The notes under the pieces are model-generated. The model worked only from the letters and a program-made list of their open reading frames with translations. It had not been told where the DNA came from and did not search any database. 64,000 nucleotides of DNA from Paramecium octaurelia (taxonomy: Eukaryota > Ciliophora > Oligohymenophorea > Peniculida > Parameciidae): contig CAJJDP010000076.1 in NCBI GenBank assembly GCA_905182995.1, forward strand, positions 256,356 through 320,355, in the 5' to 3' direction. The first letter of the stretch is position 1; every line of letters starts with the position of its first letter. Shown here one piece after another: positions 34,323 to 47,652 of this stretch. A program made the translations under genes and the position numbers.

Positions 34323-37097
34323 TCAAATGAGTTGCAATATTTCAAAAAGGTCCTTGATAATCAATGGCTTTGTTAATACATCACTCATGCCAGAATTTAA
34401 ACACATGAGAATATCGTTCTTACTATTAAATGCAGTTAATCCTATGATGTGAATCTATGGTATTTAATGCTAATCCATCATCTATCTCAATTGCTTAGTG
34501 GCCTACAACCCATTCATTATTGGCATCTGATAATCCATCAAAATTAATAAAAATAAACTGCAGTTAACATTACATTTCTGAGTATCTTAAACTATTTGAA
34601 GTGCTTCTTGACCATTGAATGCCTTCGATATAATTCATAATAATACCAAAGAGACTTCAAATCCTTGTTGAGTTAATAAGAATTGAATAGATTTTTAATT
34701 AAAAATTTCATCATCTACTGACAATATTCTTTTACAAGTACATTTCTTCTTCCTCATGATCGTTTTTAGATATTACTCACTATCTTAATCTTCTTAAAGC
34801 TTTAATTATTTATAACTTACAATTTTAGCTTATTGATTATTACTTTTGGGAGATTAGTCTTATTTACTTAATTTAGATATCTACTTAGCATTTTCTGTAA
34901 ATAAAAAAGGTTATAAGTGATGCAGTTCTGATATTTATAAATCTTAATCTAAATTGATTATGCTATCAGAGAAAATTGAGTTTTCATTTGATTTTACAGA
35001 TTTAAGAGTTACTTTTTTTACAAATTGAGTATTGATATTAACTTTTCTATTAGAGACAAATAAATCGCTAATTTAGATAAGTGTTCCATTTAGAGACAGA
35101 TGATGATTTGATCCTGACGGATTGCTCTATCTGAGTTTGCTATTAAATCTTATTGGCTTATCCTTGTAATGGAGACTTGAAGAGGAATGACTTAACTTAT
35201 GATTCTATATGTAGAAAGTCACCTTAGTTCCTTGCCCTCTTCCCCCAGATCGAATTAATAAGGATTTGTAATCCGCAGGACATAGTTTTGATAATAACAT
35301 TGAGGAGATCAACAGACCAAATCCATGCCAAGATTTATATTAAGAGAAGTTCTATTTTTATTCAACATCCAAAAGCATTTGATGCAATTTGATTAATCTG
35401 TCTTCTTCTATTCCAAATCCTTCATCTTTGATTGTAATCTTCAAATAAGTTTATGAAAAAGAAGTCAACTTCATAAGGATGTATCCAGAATTTGAATACT
35501 TAATAGAATTCTAGAGGATATTCACAATAATTTAGACTAGTCTAGAGAAGTCTGTGCATAGACTATTTAATTGATTTTCCAATAAATCAACATACAATAT
35601 CAGATTCTTCATTTCTATAACAGATTTAAACAATTTGTTGATTTCATCAACTAGATCCTTAATGAGAAAATCTATAATATCCAATTCCAAATTATCAGCA
35701 CATAATGAGCTAAAATCAATAATGTCATTGATCAAGTAGGATTAAAATCTTAAAGCATTAATGGCAGGTTGGATGAAGTTGTTTTTAATCTCATCCTCGA
35801 CACTTTTATGGTTTAAACAGTATTATAAGAAGTTACATGAACTATTTAAAGGAGTTCTTAATTCATGTGAGAAGGATTGGGCAATCTTTTAAAATTAATA
35901 AAATTTTTACTGAAGTCTTAAATTAGTCCTTGATCATCTCATCATAATACTTGCTTTATTTAGATATGTCAATCAATGTTAAAATAATTTCATCATCATC
36001 TTGATTGATTATAATCTACCCACTATAAGTTGAGCATTTATTATCTTCCCAATAATGCTGACAAAATAGTTCTAAAGAATTATTAATCGAATTCATGGTA
36101 TCCCATAATTTGCCATCCTTATAGTTTTCTAAGATTTCAAGCAATTTATTCGTATCCTTGAATTATGGATTTATACTTTCTTATTCTGAAAAATCCTTGT
36201 TTTCTTAATTATGTTTTTTGGTCGACAAATTATTCCTCAGTCTATTCTTCTTTATATGTTGATCCGTAGCGATGTTCTTTTGATCTTCAAAGCATTCTAT
36301 ATAGTAAAGTAAAATTTACCCGAAATAATTGAAAATTCCAATTAATTTAGAATTAATTTATCGTATTCCTCCTCAGTTTTACAGATTGAAGAAAAATGAG
36401 TATAGACATTATGATTTTTGTAGGTCAATTTCATATCTTTTTTGGAAATCATTATGAAACATATGGGGAGAGTAGATATCCTACTTATCCAAGTGTTCTC
36501 TTTAGAATACATTGTGAAAGTTTCTCTATTAATTTTATTTTAAAAAGAGCTAAATAACTCTCCAATATTTTAATTTTTTGATTATTTTAAAAGCAAACCT
36601 ATTGAGTATATTTCCAATAACAAAACACTTCCAAGTATAAAAATATCCATAATTTAAAATTTGATGATCATTATCACTAAACATACGATTTTTACGATGA
36701 TTTTTTGAACAGAATATTCTAAGTGTTCAAAATTTGCTGGGTAGTAGTTGTGTTCACAAATTAATACTACTATTAATATATAATCTTATCCAATCAATAT
36801 AAGAAAAAGAATTGAATTTAATTTTACCACAACCAAAAAAATATTGATTATCATATGAGTTAGTTTTTTCTAAAATAAAGTTATTATGACAGCCATCAAG
36901 ATACTAATAGAGAGTTTTGGAATAATGTATTATGAATTATGAGGATACTGAAGCAATAAAGCAAGGTCAATAAGCGAATGCAAAATGTAAAATACCAAAA
37001 TTTATATGATATTTTATTTTGATACAATTCCTCTTGTATTAATTAGGAGACTTTCTTAAGCCTTTTTACAGGGCGAATCCAAAGAAATTTGTAACAT
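34323..37097 (-). CDS. membrane-bound hybrid histidine kinase with receiver domain (copy 1)
   Basis: N-terminal sensor region of about five or six membrane helices (ISILMAVIITLFQKK, IIVKIVCLVIMIIKF, ILGSVLLLEIYSIGLLL), then a cytoplasmic linker. The dimerisation/phosphoacceptor motif is SFSHELRTPLNSS; the ATPase has N-box NILQNSIKYS, G1 DEGFGIEED and G2 HGFGLLIS. The C-terminus is a receiver with DDE near its start, phosphoacceptor LILMDYQMPIMNG and the conserved Lys in LTKPL. It should autophosphorylate on His and pass phosphate to its own Asp. Start MLQISLDSPCKK at 37097 gives an open frame into the first helix. The intron near 36300 ends TAG; another before the H-box ends AAG. A close paralogue follows at 37315-40027. 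Confidence 0.88.
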
Positions 37098-37314
37098 TAT
37101 AGTTTTTTTATCTATTTTTATTAATTATTCTAACCTAGAAGAAATTAACATTGTAGTAGATAAGAAGAATGAAATTTTGATCTTTGTGGGTCAAAATTAT
37201 TCCAAGAGATAATGACGGTTAATATAACATTAAATTTAAGCACACTAAACTTTTACTTTGGAGGTGTCATAACATTAAATTTTCACTATTAAAAAATTTA
37301 TTATCTAAAACAAT

Positions 37315-40027
37315 TCAAATCAGAGTCAAAATTTCCTTCAGCTCTTTCAAATTCAAAGGTTTTGATAATACATCACTCATGCCAGCCTTAATACAATTTG
37401 AAATGTCAGTTGCATTAGTAAAAGCAGTTAATCCGATGATATGAATTTTTGGGATTAATTTCTTATTCATCATCTCTATTAATCTAGTAGTAGCTGTACA
37501 TCCATCCATGATCGGCATCTGGTAGTCCATCAATATTATAGTGAATAATTAGCATTTTGGACTGCACGGAATGGCTTCCTCCACAATTCTTATGGCCTCA
37601 GCTCCATTAAATGCCTAAATTAATTTATTATAAATAAATACAAGTATTACATCAAACCCCAGTTTGGCTAACAAAATTTAAATTGATTTCTAATTAAATA
37701 TTTCATCGTCAACAGACAATAGATTTTGACAAGAACATCTCTTCTTTTTTTGAAAGGTTTTCAAAAATTATTAATCCTCTTTGATTTCAGCTTGAAATAT
37801 GGTTTTTAGATTTAGGACTTAATGATTATTTTAGAAATCATCTTGCTTTGAATACTTAAATAATTTATCTGTGATCAATGAAGGCGAGAGAGGTGACAGT
37901 TAACCATATTTGAATTATAAAGATTCAAATGATTAACTGTCAGTGCAGTTGAAATCATTTTTAACAAATTCTTTTTTCTTACCACATTAATTAGATTACT
38001 TTGAAAAAGCTATGTTGCTTAAATCTGTTGCCTAAAATATTGCACAATTAATTTCTAGATTAAAGATCTACTCATCATGGGAACTCTAGAATCTGGAGGA
38101 ACTCTGTCTCAAGGTGTTTTATCTAGGTCTCTCAATTCTGTGTTAATTTTCAACGTAAAACCAGACTTGTGATCCTTAATATTGGCCAGATGAATGGATC
38201 TATAAAAATTTATTCTCCTTTGGTGCTAATTAGTTAACTAGTATGGCAGAAATTAGTAAACCAAATCCTTACCATGTCTTATTTAATTAAATATCTTTGT
38301 ACTGCTCAATATTTTATAAAAGTAATTGCAATTAATTAAGATGATCATTCTCTATGCCTATGCCTTGATCAGAGACACAGACTCTTAAGCCTTAATTTTA
38401 AGTGGTTGTCAGTTACAATACGACTACTCCTTCCGATGAAAATTTTAAGGAATTCTGTAGTAGATTAACAATGATTTGAATGAGCCTTAAATAGTCAGAT
38501 GTAAATTTGGAAGTGGTGCATTCAAGTAAATTTATCTTCAGTTCTATTCTTTTCATTTCAAATTAGGTTTTAAATAAAAAGATTATCTCGTTAAGTAATC
38601 GTCTAATAGAAAATTCGCTTACAGATTGTATAAAATTATTGGTTGAAATTTATGATAAATCTATTATGTCACTAATAATGTAGGACTGCAGTTTTAAGGA
38701 ATTGATTGCTGGTTATAAATAATCTTCTTTAATCTACTCTTAAACATCTTTGTCGTAATGGCAAGAGACTAGAAAATTGAGCGCACTATTCAATGGAGTT
38801 CTTAATTCGTGTGAAAAAGACTCTATGATCTTGATTGATATATTTAAATATATATACCTTAGATTTAAACTCAGAATTAGAAATCAATTCTTACAGTTCA
38901 TTTTATTTTGAAATATCAGTCAGAGTTAGTAACACTTCTCCCTCTTGCTCGGAGAATATGATTTAACCTGATAATTGAAGTTTCTTTGGCGAAAAAGAAT
39001 AATTATAATTTATAGTGATAGATTGCCAACTTTGATCCGAATAGATCTCTACGTGACTATTAATTTTTTATTAATCAGAAACAGTATTTTGTTTGAGATT
39101 TGTTAAAATGTCAAAGATGGAATACTGAGAGGTGGTTAGGAATTCCAGCGAGTCACCACCCTTAGATTATTCTTATTTTTATTATGGCGATTATTGTTAA
39201 AGAGAAATTGAATCACTTTTATATTGCCATATTTATTGTTTCTTTACTTATCTCTAGTTGATTTTGGGTTTGTCGAATAATTGCTTGATTTTATCTATCC
39301 TATCCTATATTACACTGAATTGCAATTTGTGCAATATTAACTCATCTAACTAGTCATCATTTTCATAGCATTGCTTAAAATAAGTGTAAAGATAGTTATT
39401 TTTATAAGTAACCTTAAGACTCGGCAAATTAATCACCAAAAAGCATTGAGGAATTAAATTTAAACGATAATTCCATTCTTAGTCTGACGCTTTGATTGTA
39501 TTTTGATAACTACTGGTAGTGTTGTATTGTAGTTATTTATTTTAAGTCGATCTTTCTAATATGAGTTTATTTATTTCGATCAAAATGGTGTATGCAAGTG
39601 TTATTGTCAAAAACAAATTAAAATTAAATATCATTATGATCAGAGTTATAAATCGCAAGAGGATGTGATCAAACTATTTAAATGTACCCTTCCCAGATGT
39701 TATTAAATCTAAACGCTCGAATAATGCTATTATTAAAATAGATAAATCAGGTCCGACAATAATTATTAGCACAATTGTCGCTACTTTACTTACTAATATG
39801 CAAATTTATTAATAGAGGATAGCCTTTTCTTTTGGCAAAATTAATTATTACAAGGCAAGAAATCCATTAATCGAACAAATGACTACCGAATATAGTTGTC
39901 TTCTTGCATCATAAGTAATTGCTAGTATATTAATTATTAATTAGAAGAGAAAGAATAAAGTAATTGAGTAATCTTTAGTATAGCAATGAAATTGATTCCT
40001 AATTTTTTATTTTTCTTTTATCATCAT
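37315..40027 (-). CDS. membrane-bound hybrid histidine kinase with receiver domain (copy 2)
   Basis: Same order and strand as its neighbour. The start at 40027 (MMIKEKQKIRNQFH) leads into about six membrane helices (ITLFFLFQLIINILAIT, VATIVLIIIVGPDLSIL, FITLIIMIFNFNLFLTITLA). Kinase motifs: SFSHELRTPLNSALNFL, LLQNSLKFSSEGV, SDQGIGIEND, WQGFGLLISA. Receiver: ILMDYQMPIMDGCTATTRL and SKPLNLKELKEILTLI, ending at the stop complement of 37315-37317. The sequence between kinase and receiver is low complexity. The two kinases share much of the H-box and receiver sequence but have diverged in the membrane part, which suggests an old tandem duplication with different input signals. Confidence 0.88.
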
Positions 40028-40102
40028 TATTTCTTGAATATATATTTTTATAATTAGTTTATTAACTGTTATTGATAATTCTACACGATTTTTTTAATCA
40101 GC

Positions 40103-40672
40103 ATGAATCAAAGATTTCATTCTTTAAACGCTAATCGTAGTTTCAATTTCACTCTTCTTAATCTGAAATTTTTTGATGACCCCCTCAAAATGTTAGAAAA
40201 GTTTAAAGAAAATGAATTTGTGCTCTTGTTATTTAATTTTTGGATATTAATTGGGCTTTGTGAACTTGCCAATTACTCTTCTGATCTAACAGTTTAATCA
40301 AAATTATCCAATTAATATTTATTAATTTTTGATTTAGCACATCAAAATTATGTGGAAACATATTAGTAATTCCTTAATTAAGTTTTATCTTCTCCAATTA
40401 CTGGGTTAGTAGCAAAATTAAATGCTTTTATTACTTATCAAATTGAGAGATTTAATAAACTTAAGAATTATAATTTATATGAATTATCCTCACTTAAATT
40501 TATAACATTCAAAATTTAGTTTAATATTTTACAATAATTTTCATTCAACACAGCATTTTTTGATTTAAATTATTCGATCTTTTTATTTAGAGTTTTAGCA
40601 TATCAGAAATTAATCCATTCCAGATATGTGATTGATCATAATTATATTAAAACAATTAAATACCATAAGTGA
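40103..40672 (+). CDS. hypothetical protein
   Basis: An intronless ciliate-code frame of 189 residues, ATG 40103 (MNQRFHSLNANRSFNF), TGA 40670-40672, just downstream of the divergently oriented second histidine kinase start. It is rich in Phe, Leu, Asn and Tyr, with one hydrophobic stretch (FVLLLFNFWILIGLCELA) and TGLVAKLNAFITYQIERFNK. No domain recognised. The even use of TAA/TAG as Gln across 570 bases without TGA supports it. Confidence 0.5.
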
Positions 40673-40907
40673 TAAGTTGAAAATTACAATTGTTTAAATT
40701 AATGAATTCTCAAAATAGCCATATAATAAAGTTTAATTTTAATTCACTAAAAAGTGCATTCAAAATTTATAAACTTAATGAAAATGATCTTGTTCACTAA
40801 TTAATTAGAATTATGGAGTATTCTATATGATATTATTAAATGTATTGAATTTGTAAATGTACTTAATTAATTTTACATCCAATATATTCTTATTTAATTA
40901 ATTTACT

Positions 40908-42316
40908 ATGTTTAATACTATCACGATTGGATTGTTGCTTCTCAATTTTCTCAAAGTATTGAGTGTCGATTTTGAAATTTCTATTTCCAAAGATTCCTTA
41001 TATTCCAAAAAAAGAATTGTAAATACAATATCCTCGAATACAACTTTTATTGTTAATTGCTATAATTTATATGCGCAGTATTGTTCAATCGAACTAAATT
41101 AAACATCAAACTAGCCAGCCCAAATTGCTTTACTTTTTTTAAAAGGACAAGCACCATTTTTAGATAATAAGAAGGATTTTATATATGATGGAATGGATTA
41201 TGATAGGTATAGGCTAATCTCAAAATATTGATAGTTATGTGTAATAAAAGAGTAACCATTTTATCTTAATACCCAGCTCATAAGATTAAGTATATTTTAC
41301 TGTATTGACCAATATTCCAGTTTCCTTCGATATTTATTTGAGAGGATCGCAAACGATGCTATGTCCAGGAGATTGCCAGAAGAATGGAATATGTGTCGAT
41401 GGAGAATGCAGATGCGAATAAGGTTTCATAGCTAGGGACTGTTCATAAAGAGCCCTATAATTGGAGCAGGACAAAGCCATAAAGATAAATGGTTCTCACG
41501 ATCCCAACTTTTATTGTTATTATGAATACAATGGCACTTCAGATTTGAGACTTGAAATCTCAGTAATTTTTAATATTTATATAAGACCAAAGATGATGAG
41601 AATGAAACACAAGTCTATTTAATTATCCCAGATTTAGTGTATTTACCTACAACTGATTTCTTTAATGATGCTGCTACCATCACGAAAGACGTTCCATATG
41701 TTATACAAATAGATCAGAGAAAGCAGAGCTACTTTGAAGATGAAAATTCTTATATTCCTGACAGGTTGATTATATTACTAAGAGGTGGTCAATTCAATAT
41801 TAGTTTGGATTTGATTTCAGACGATAACAAGGGAGATTAGATGAAACTAATTATAATAATTGTTTGTAGTGTGGCTGGCTCCTTGTTACTTTGCTTTTGT
41901 GTCTTTTTAATTAGAAGAGCGAAGTTGAGGAGAGCAATGGATAAGTAAACACCTGAAGATTTTGAAATGAGAGAAAAACAATTTACCTATGGGCGTTCGT
42001 TGAGTAAAAAGGAGGACGATGAATTCGTTAATATGAATAATTAAATTTAATGCAAAGATCTATAAGATAATTGTGCAATTTGCTTGGATCCTCTTTCAAA
42101 TCAACAACCAATCAAAACTACTCCATGCAAGTAATAATAGGTTTTATTCATAGGCATATATTTCATGCCAAATGCATTGAAAAATGGCTTCAGAAAAATC
42201 AATTTTGTCCTTTCTGTAGATTTGATTTAAAAATTGACAATTTGAAATAATAAAAATAATAACATATTAAATTACCAGTTGCAAATCAAGTTAGAATAGT
42301 TAGAAGAAATAATTGA
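40908..42316 (+). CDS. type I membrane RING-H2 ubiquitin ligase with EGF-like domain
   Basis: A signal peptide (MFNTITIGLLLLNFLKVLS) starts an extracellular part that contains an EGF-like module, CPGDCQKNGICVDGECRCEQ followed by GF and a final Cys. A membrane helix follows (LIIIIVCSVAGSLLLCFCVF) and then a cytoplasmic RING-H2: CAICLDPL, TPCKHIFHAKCIEKWLQ and CPFCRFDL. All eight zinc ligands are visible. It should be an E3 ligase at the plasma membrane or endosomes. Introns near 41210 and 41270 and one inside the RING that splits the Lys codon of TPCKH are needed. The stop is TGA 42314-42316, only 29 bases before the converging neighbour's end. Confidence 0.82.
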
Positions 42317-42345
42317 TATATTTATTATCAGTATTTATATTAAAA

Positions 42346-43912
<1,567 letters not shown>

Positions 43913-45267
43913 TAGATTCAATAATTTAATGAATTTATATTTCTAAACAATTAAGTCATCAATTATGAATTTACCAATTCTATAGGATTCCTATATTTGA
44001 AATTTTTAATTAATAAATAATATAATATAGTATTAATCACTTACCCTAAAAATTGTGGCTAGGAATAATTTAAAAAAATATCCAAACTAATATGATATTC
44101 ACTTTATTTTCCTTTTAAATCTGAAATCTATTTATAATCATATCTTTAATTTTTCATCCTGTGTCGCCTCTCCTTTAATTAATTGTACAATCCTCAATTA
44201 ATTTAGAAATCCTCCTCTTTCATTTAGAGGAAACCTGAAGTTTAACCTTATTATTTAGGTGATAGATTTTAAGTTATAAGTCCCATTATATTGAGTTTGT
44301 TTTTTAAAATACTGGATTTTAATTGTAATTCCCCCCTTAATTTTGGGTATCTTTGAAATGATATTTATTGTATATGTAAATGCTTATGTAGAGGCTAAGA
44401 TCTGAGTTCTAATACTTCCTCTTACAACAATGTCTAGCTTTTTTAATTTTCTTTTTATAATCCAAGATTAAACACACTTTTATTCATTTAAACTTGATAC
44501 TTGTATTTTTGAGTATACTCTTATTTAATATATTTCAGTAGGAAATTTCTATTATTCTTATTCATTCCTTTGGGTTTCAATACCTAATAGATAACTGGTA
44601 TTTTATTTTCTATTTTCAGCCGTTTAAATTCAAATTGATAAAAAAATTATTGTGCTTGGCTATCTTATAAATACAATTAATTATAAATTTTATTTTTGTT
44701 ATGTTGTGTTTATTATTATAATATCCTATCATATTTTCCATAGTTCTTTTGCTTATTCTTTATTTATAACCACAGGTTACTTTGTTTTATTCATTATTTT
44801 CGAGTTGCTAAAGGTGAACTAATCGTGATATGATAAATAAATATAACATTAATTTTTGAAGATAAAGCAATCAACTTTGGGACTTTCAAAGAAACTTTTC
44901 TTATGTTCTGGATATGGCAATATGATTATGATTGACTTATCAATTATTCTTGTGTTAAAAGAAATTCTTCCATCATAATATTCAATTTATATCTAGGAAA
45001 TGAAAGAGTGCTGTCTTCCAGATTTAGGATTTCAAATGTTCAAAAGTTAAATGATAAATCCACACTTAACATTGTAATTTCAATAATTTAGCTTATTTAT
45101 TTTTATTGTAATTTTTGTGCTTTGTTCTATCTGAAATTGCAAATCAAATAAATTAAGAAATATTATTTACTTTATATTTTTGGTGAATTGTGTTATTTAA
45201 AAATATGAAGAATATTTATTCAAAATAAGCAAAGAAACATTATTTTACTATTAATTATAATTTAATA
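43913..45267. other. long AT-rich intergenic region
   Basis: At 1.35 kb this is the longest stretch without a recognisable gene. It lies between two divergent starts, the pseudokinase and the ZIP transporter. T-rich on the plus strand, with short homopolymers. Short ciliate-code ORFs occur (one of about 45 codons at 45000) but none looks conserved. No RNA gene or inverted repeat stands out. Confidence 0.4.
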
Positions 45268-46215
45268 ATGGATATTGATTATTTGTTTGCCATAAAAGTA
45301 GTTAGTATGATAGTGATGTTTTTGATGATTATTGTAATGGGCAATATTCCCTTGAGATCTACAGCTTTTAAGGGAAATAAATTATTATTAGAATTGACAG
45401 GAGCTTTTTCAGGAGGACTATTTTTATCAGTCGGGATTATACATTTGCTGCCCGAATCTATGAAACAGTTTCATTTGAATTATAAGGCTTAGGAGATAGA
45501 ATCCTTTGATGAATTTCCTTATGCTTGTTTAATAACAGTCTTAAGTTTTGCCTTGATTTTGTACATTGAAAAAATAGCTTTCATTCATGATCATACTAAT
45601 GATGAAAGTCATTCTCATTAAATAACTGTGATAAACCAACAGGATATTTTTGGGGAATTGGAGAGTCCAGAAACAGGAAAGCAATAAATTCCATCAACAA
45701 AAGATTAGAATGAAATACAGTTCAATTCTTTGACTCCTTATATATTATAGTTTGCCATAGGTAAAGTTTTATGTAATGAGGAATTCATGCATTCTTTGAG
45801 GGTTTAGCAATCGGAATAGAATAACAAGTACCTCAATGTTTAGGCATTTCCTTAGCAGTAATTTGTCATAAGTGGGCAGAAGGTTTGACTTTAGGTTTAT
45901 CTTTCAAAAAAGCAAGTATTATCGATCATTATTTGCATAGATACAAATATTTAGAGTGCAACAATAATGATCTTTATATAGGCAATCATAAATCCTATTG
46001 GAATTCTTATGGGATGGATATTATCAAATCAAGGATATATAATAACTGGGATATTTTAGTCTATTTCGGCAGGAACTTTTGTTTATATAGCAACTATGGA
46101 AGTAATTTAAGAATAATTCAACAATAAATCAAATTCTTATTTTAAGATGCTGATGTTCTTGCTAGCAATAGGATTCATAAGCTCAATTTGGAAGATAGAG
46201 AAATTAAGTTTTTGA
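45268..46215 (+). CDS. ZIP-family metal ion transporter
   Basis: About eight membrane helices with ZIP signatures: FSGGLFLSVGIIHLLPES in helix 2-3, a His-rich cytoplasmic loop (HDHTNDESHSH) for metal sensing, then helix 4 GIHAFFEGLAIGIEQQVPQ and helix 5 VICHKWAEGLTLGLSFKKA, which hold the transport-site His and Glu. The end has NPIGILMGW, SAGTFVYIATMEVIQEQ and a short tail to TGA 46213-46215. It should move Zn2+ (or Fe2+/Mn2+) into the cytosol. Introns: 45761-45780 (20 nt, ends GAG, directly before helix 4) and 45916-45940 (TAG). The GAG acceptor is unusual but gives the right frame into a conserved helix. Confidence 0.9.
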
Positions 46216-46250
46216 TTTAATTTATATAATGTATAATGTTATTATGCTAC

Positions 46251-47357
46251 TCATAAACCTAGAGATGTTTCTAAATTTTTGATGCACTTTAGACTGCTGA
46301 AATCCTCAGATGATCCATCTTCTTTGACAGCAAAGAAACATCTGGTTTCAGCATGATCTGGATGCTATCCAACAGTAAAGTGTTTCAATCCATTTAGTTT
46401 TTAGTCTTTCTTATCATGATATTGCAATAAGGAAACAAGCATTGAATGATATGGTTCTTTCAATGGGGTATTATTTTCAGATCTAGCCAATATAGTTTTG
46501 AAAATGTTCTTCAATTAAGAGATATCTCTATACTAATTCTAATAATTGAAGAAATACTTTTTAATTATGAAAAACTATATCCTTTTTTTATTTCCTTTAT
46601 TCGTATTTTTTGTTGCCTCCCTTGCCAGCACCACCATGTTCAAAGGTTTCTTTGGCTCTTTTAATAATAGTTTCATAATGTTTTCCGTGATGTGACCAGA
46701 ACTATGTCAAATCATCTCCATTTGTGACATGAATTTCCAATTGATGTTCTCCTATCTTGATGCCCTCTGATGTCAAACGAACAATGTTTTCTTCAGGTGT
46801 TCTTGGTTTATTTAGAGCAAAGTTTCCCTCAGTCTTTCCATATCTAACATATGGAGAACTGATATTATGTTATTTCATGAGAGCCTCTGTGATTTGAGTC
46901 CAATTGACTGCAACACCTGCTGGAGCCTTGACTGTAAAAATGAGTGGTTCAAAATTATGATAGGGATTGTCAATGACTTCTCCTTAAGGTTTTTCTTCCT
47001 ATTATTATTGTGCAGCCACAGCTTCGCCACTGTTAGTTTTTACTTTTTTATTGGTTTAAGTAATAATTAATTCTGGTAAAGGCTTATTGTTTAATCTTCT
47101 AACACCTAATATGTTTGATATAAACAAATACTTGTTGAGTCTGGGCTTAATTCCACTTCAGTTGATGTTTTGATTGCTTCCACCAGTTATTCTTGAGTAA
47201 CTTTCAATTACTTAACCTTATTGCACTTAAGTATAAATTAGAGTTGGAGATACCCATCCTAATTTTGAGCGATCTATTTGTGGAAGAATTCATCTTAGGA
47301 CAAGTTTTTATCTGACAAATAATACTCTACTTGTTTTTTGATTTCCTCTATACTCAT
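46251..47357 (-). CDS. La-motif RNA-binding protein with C-terminal DUF3223 domain
   Basis: The N-terminus is a La motif: IKKQVEYYLSDKNLSQDEFF, HKQIAQNQDGYLQLQFILKC, ending LNNKPLPEL. A middle RNA-binding-like region follows (YHNFEPLIFTVKAPAGVAVN, EIHVTNGDDLTQFW). After a basic linker comes a DUF3223 domain: SMLVSLLQYHDKKDQKLNGL, FTVGQHPDHAETRCFFAVKE and DGSSEDFSSLKCIKNL, matching the 'YHP...HP-F-x-SRCFF-V-x-DG-x-x-DFS-x-x-KCI' pattern seen in plant Pol IV/V largest subunits and DCL proteins. La proteins protect the 3' ends of Pol III transcripts. One intron splits the La motif tail, another (about 37 nt) lies before DUF3223. Start 47357 (MSIEEIKKQV), stop complement of 46251-46253. Confidence 0.82.
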
Positions 47358-47652
47358 AATTCCTATCTAATAGCAATTTAATTAATAAATTTTGTTTTGA
47401 TTTTTACATTTGAATGATGAAAATTGCACAATAAGATTATTTAAATTTAGAAACACTTCAATTCAATCAATTTCTATAAGAGCATCTCTCCATCTCCTTA
47501 TGGTAACCAATTCAAATGAAATGAGTATATTATTATAGAAATTCCTAAATACCTTCCAGAATTCTCATTTATTTATAACATAATAACTGATTTCTTAGAA
47601 AAAGTTCGCTTTTTTATAACTTAAACATTTCACAAGTTACTCTTAGAATATA

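Noticed and set aside
45000-45140. Short ORF starting MKECCLPDLGFQ with one hydrophobic stretch
   Set aside because: About 45 codons in AT-rich DNA with no intron, motif or conservation to support it.
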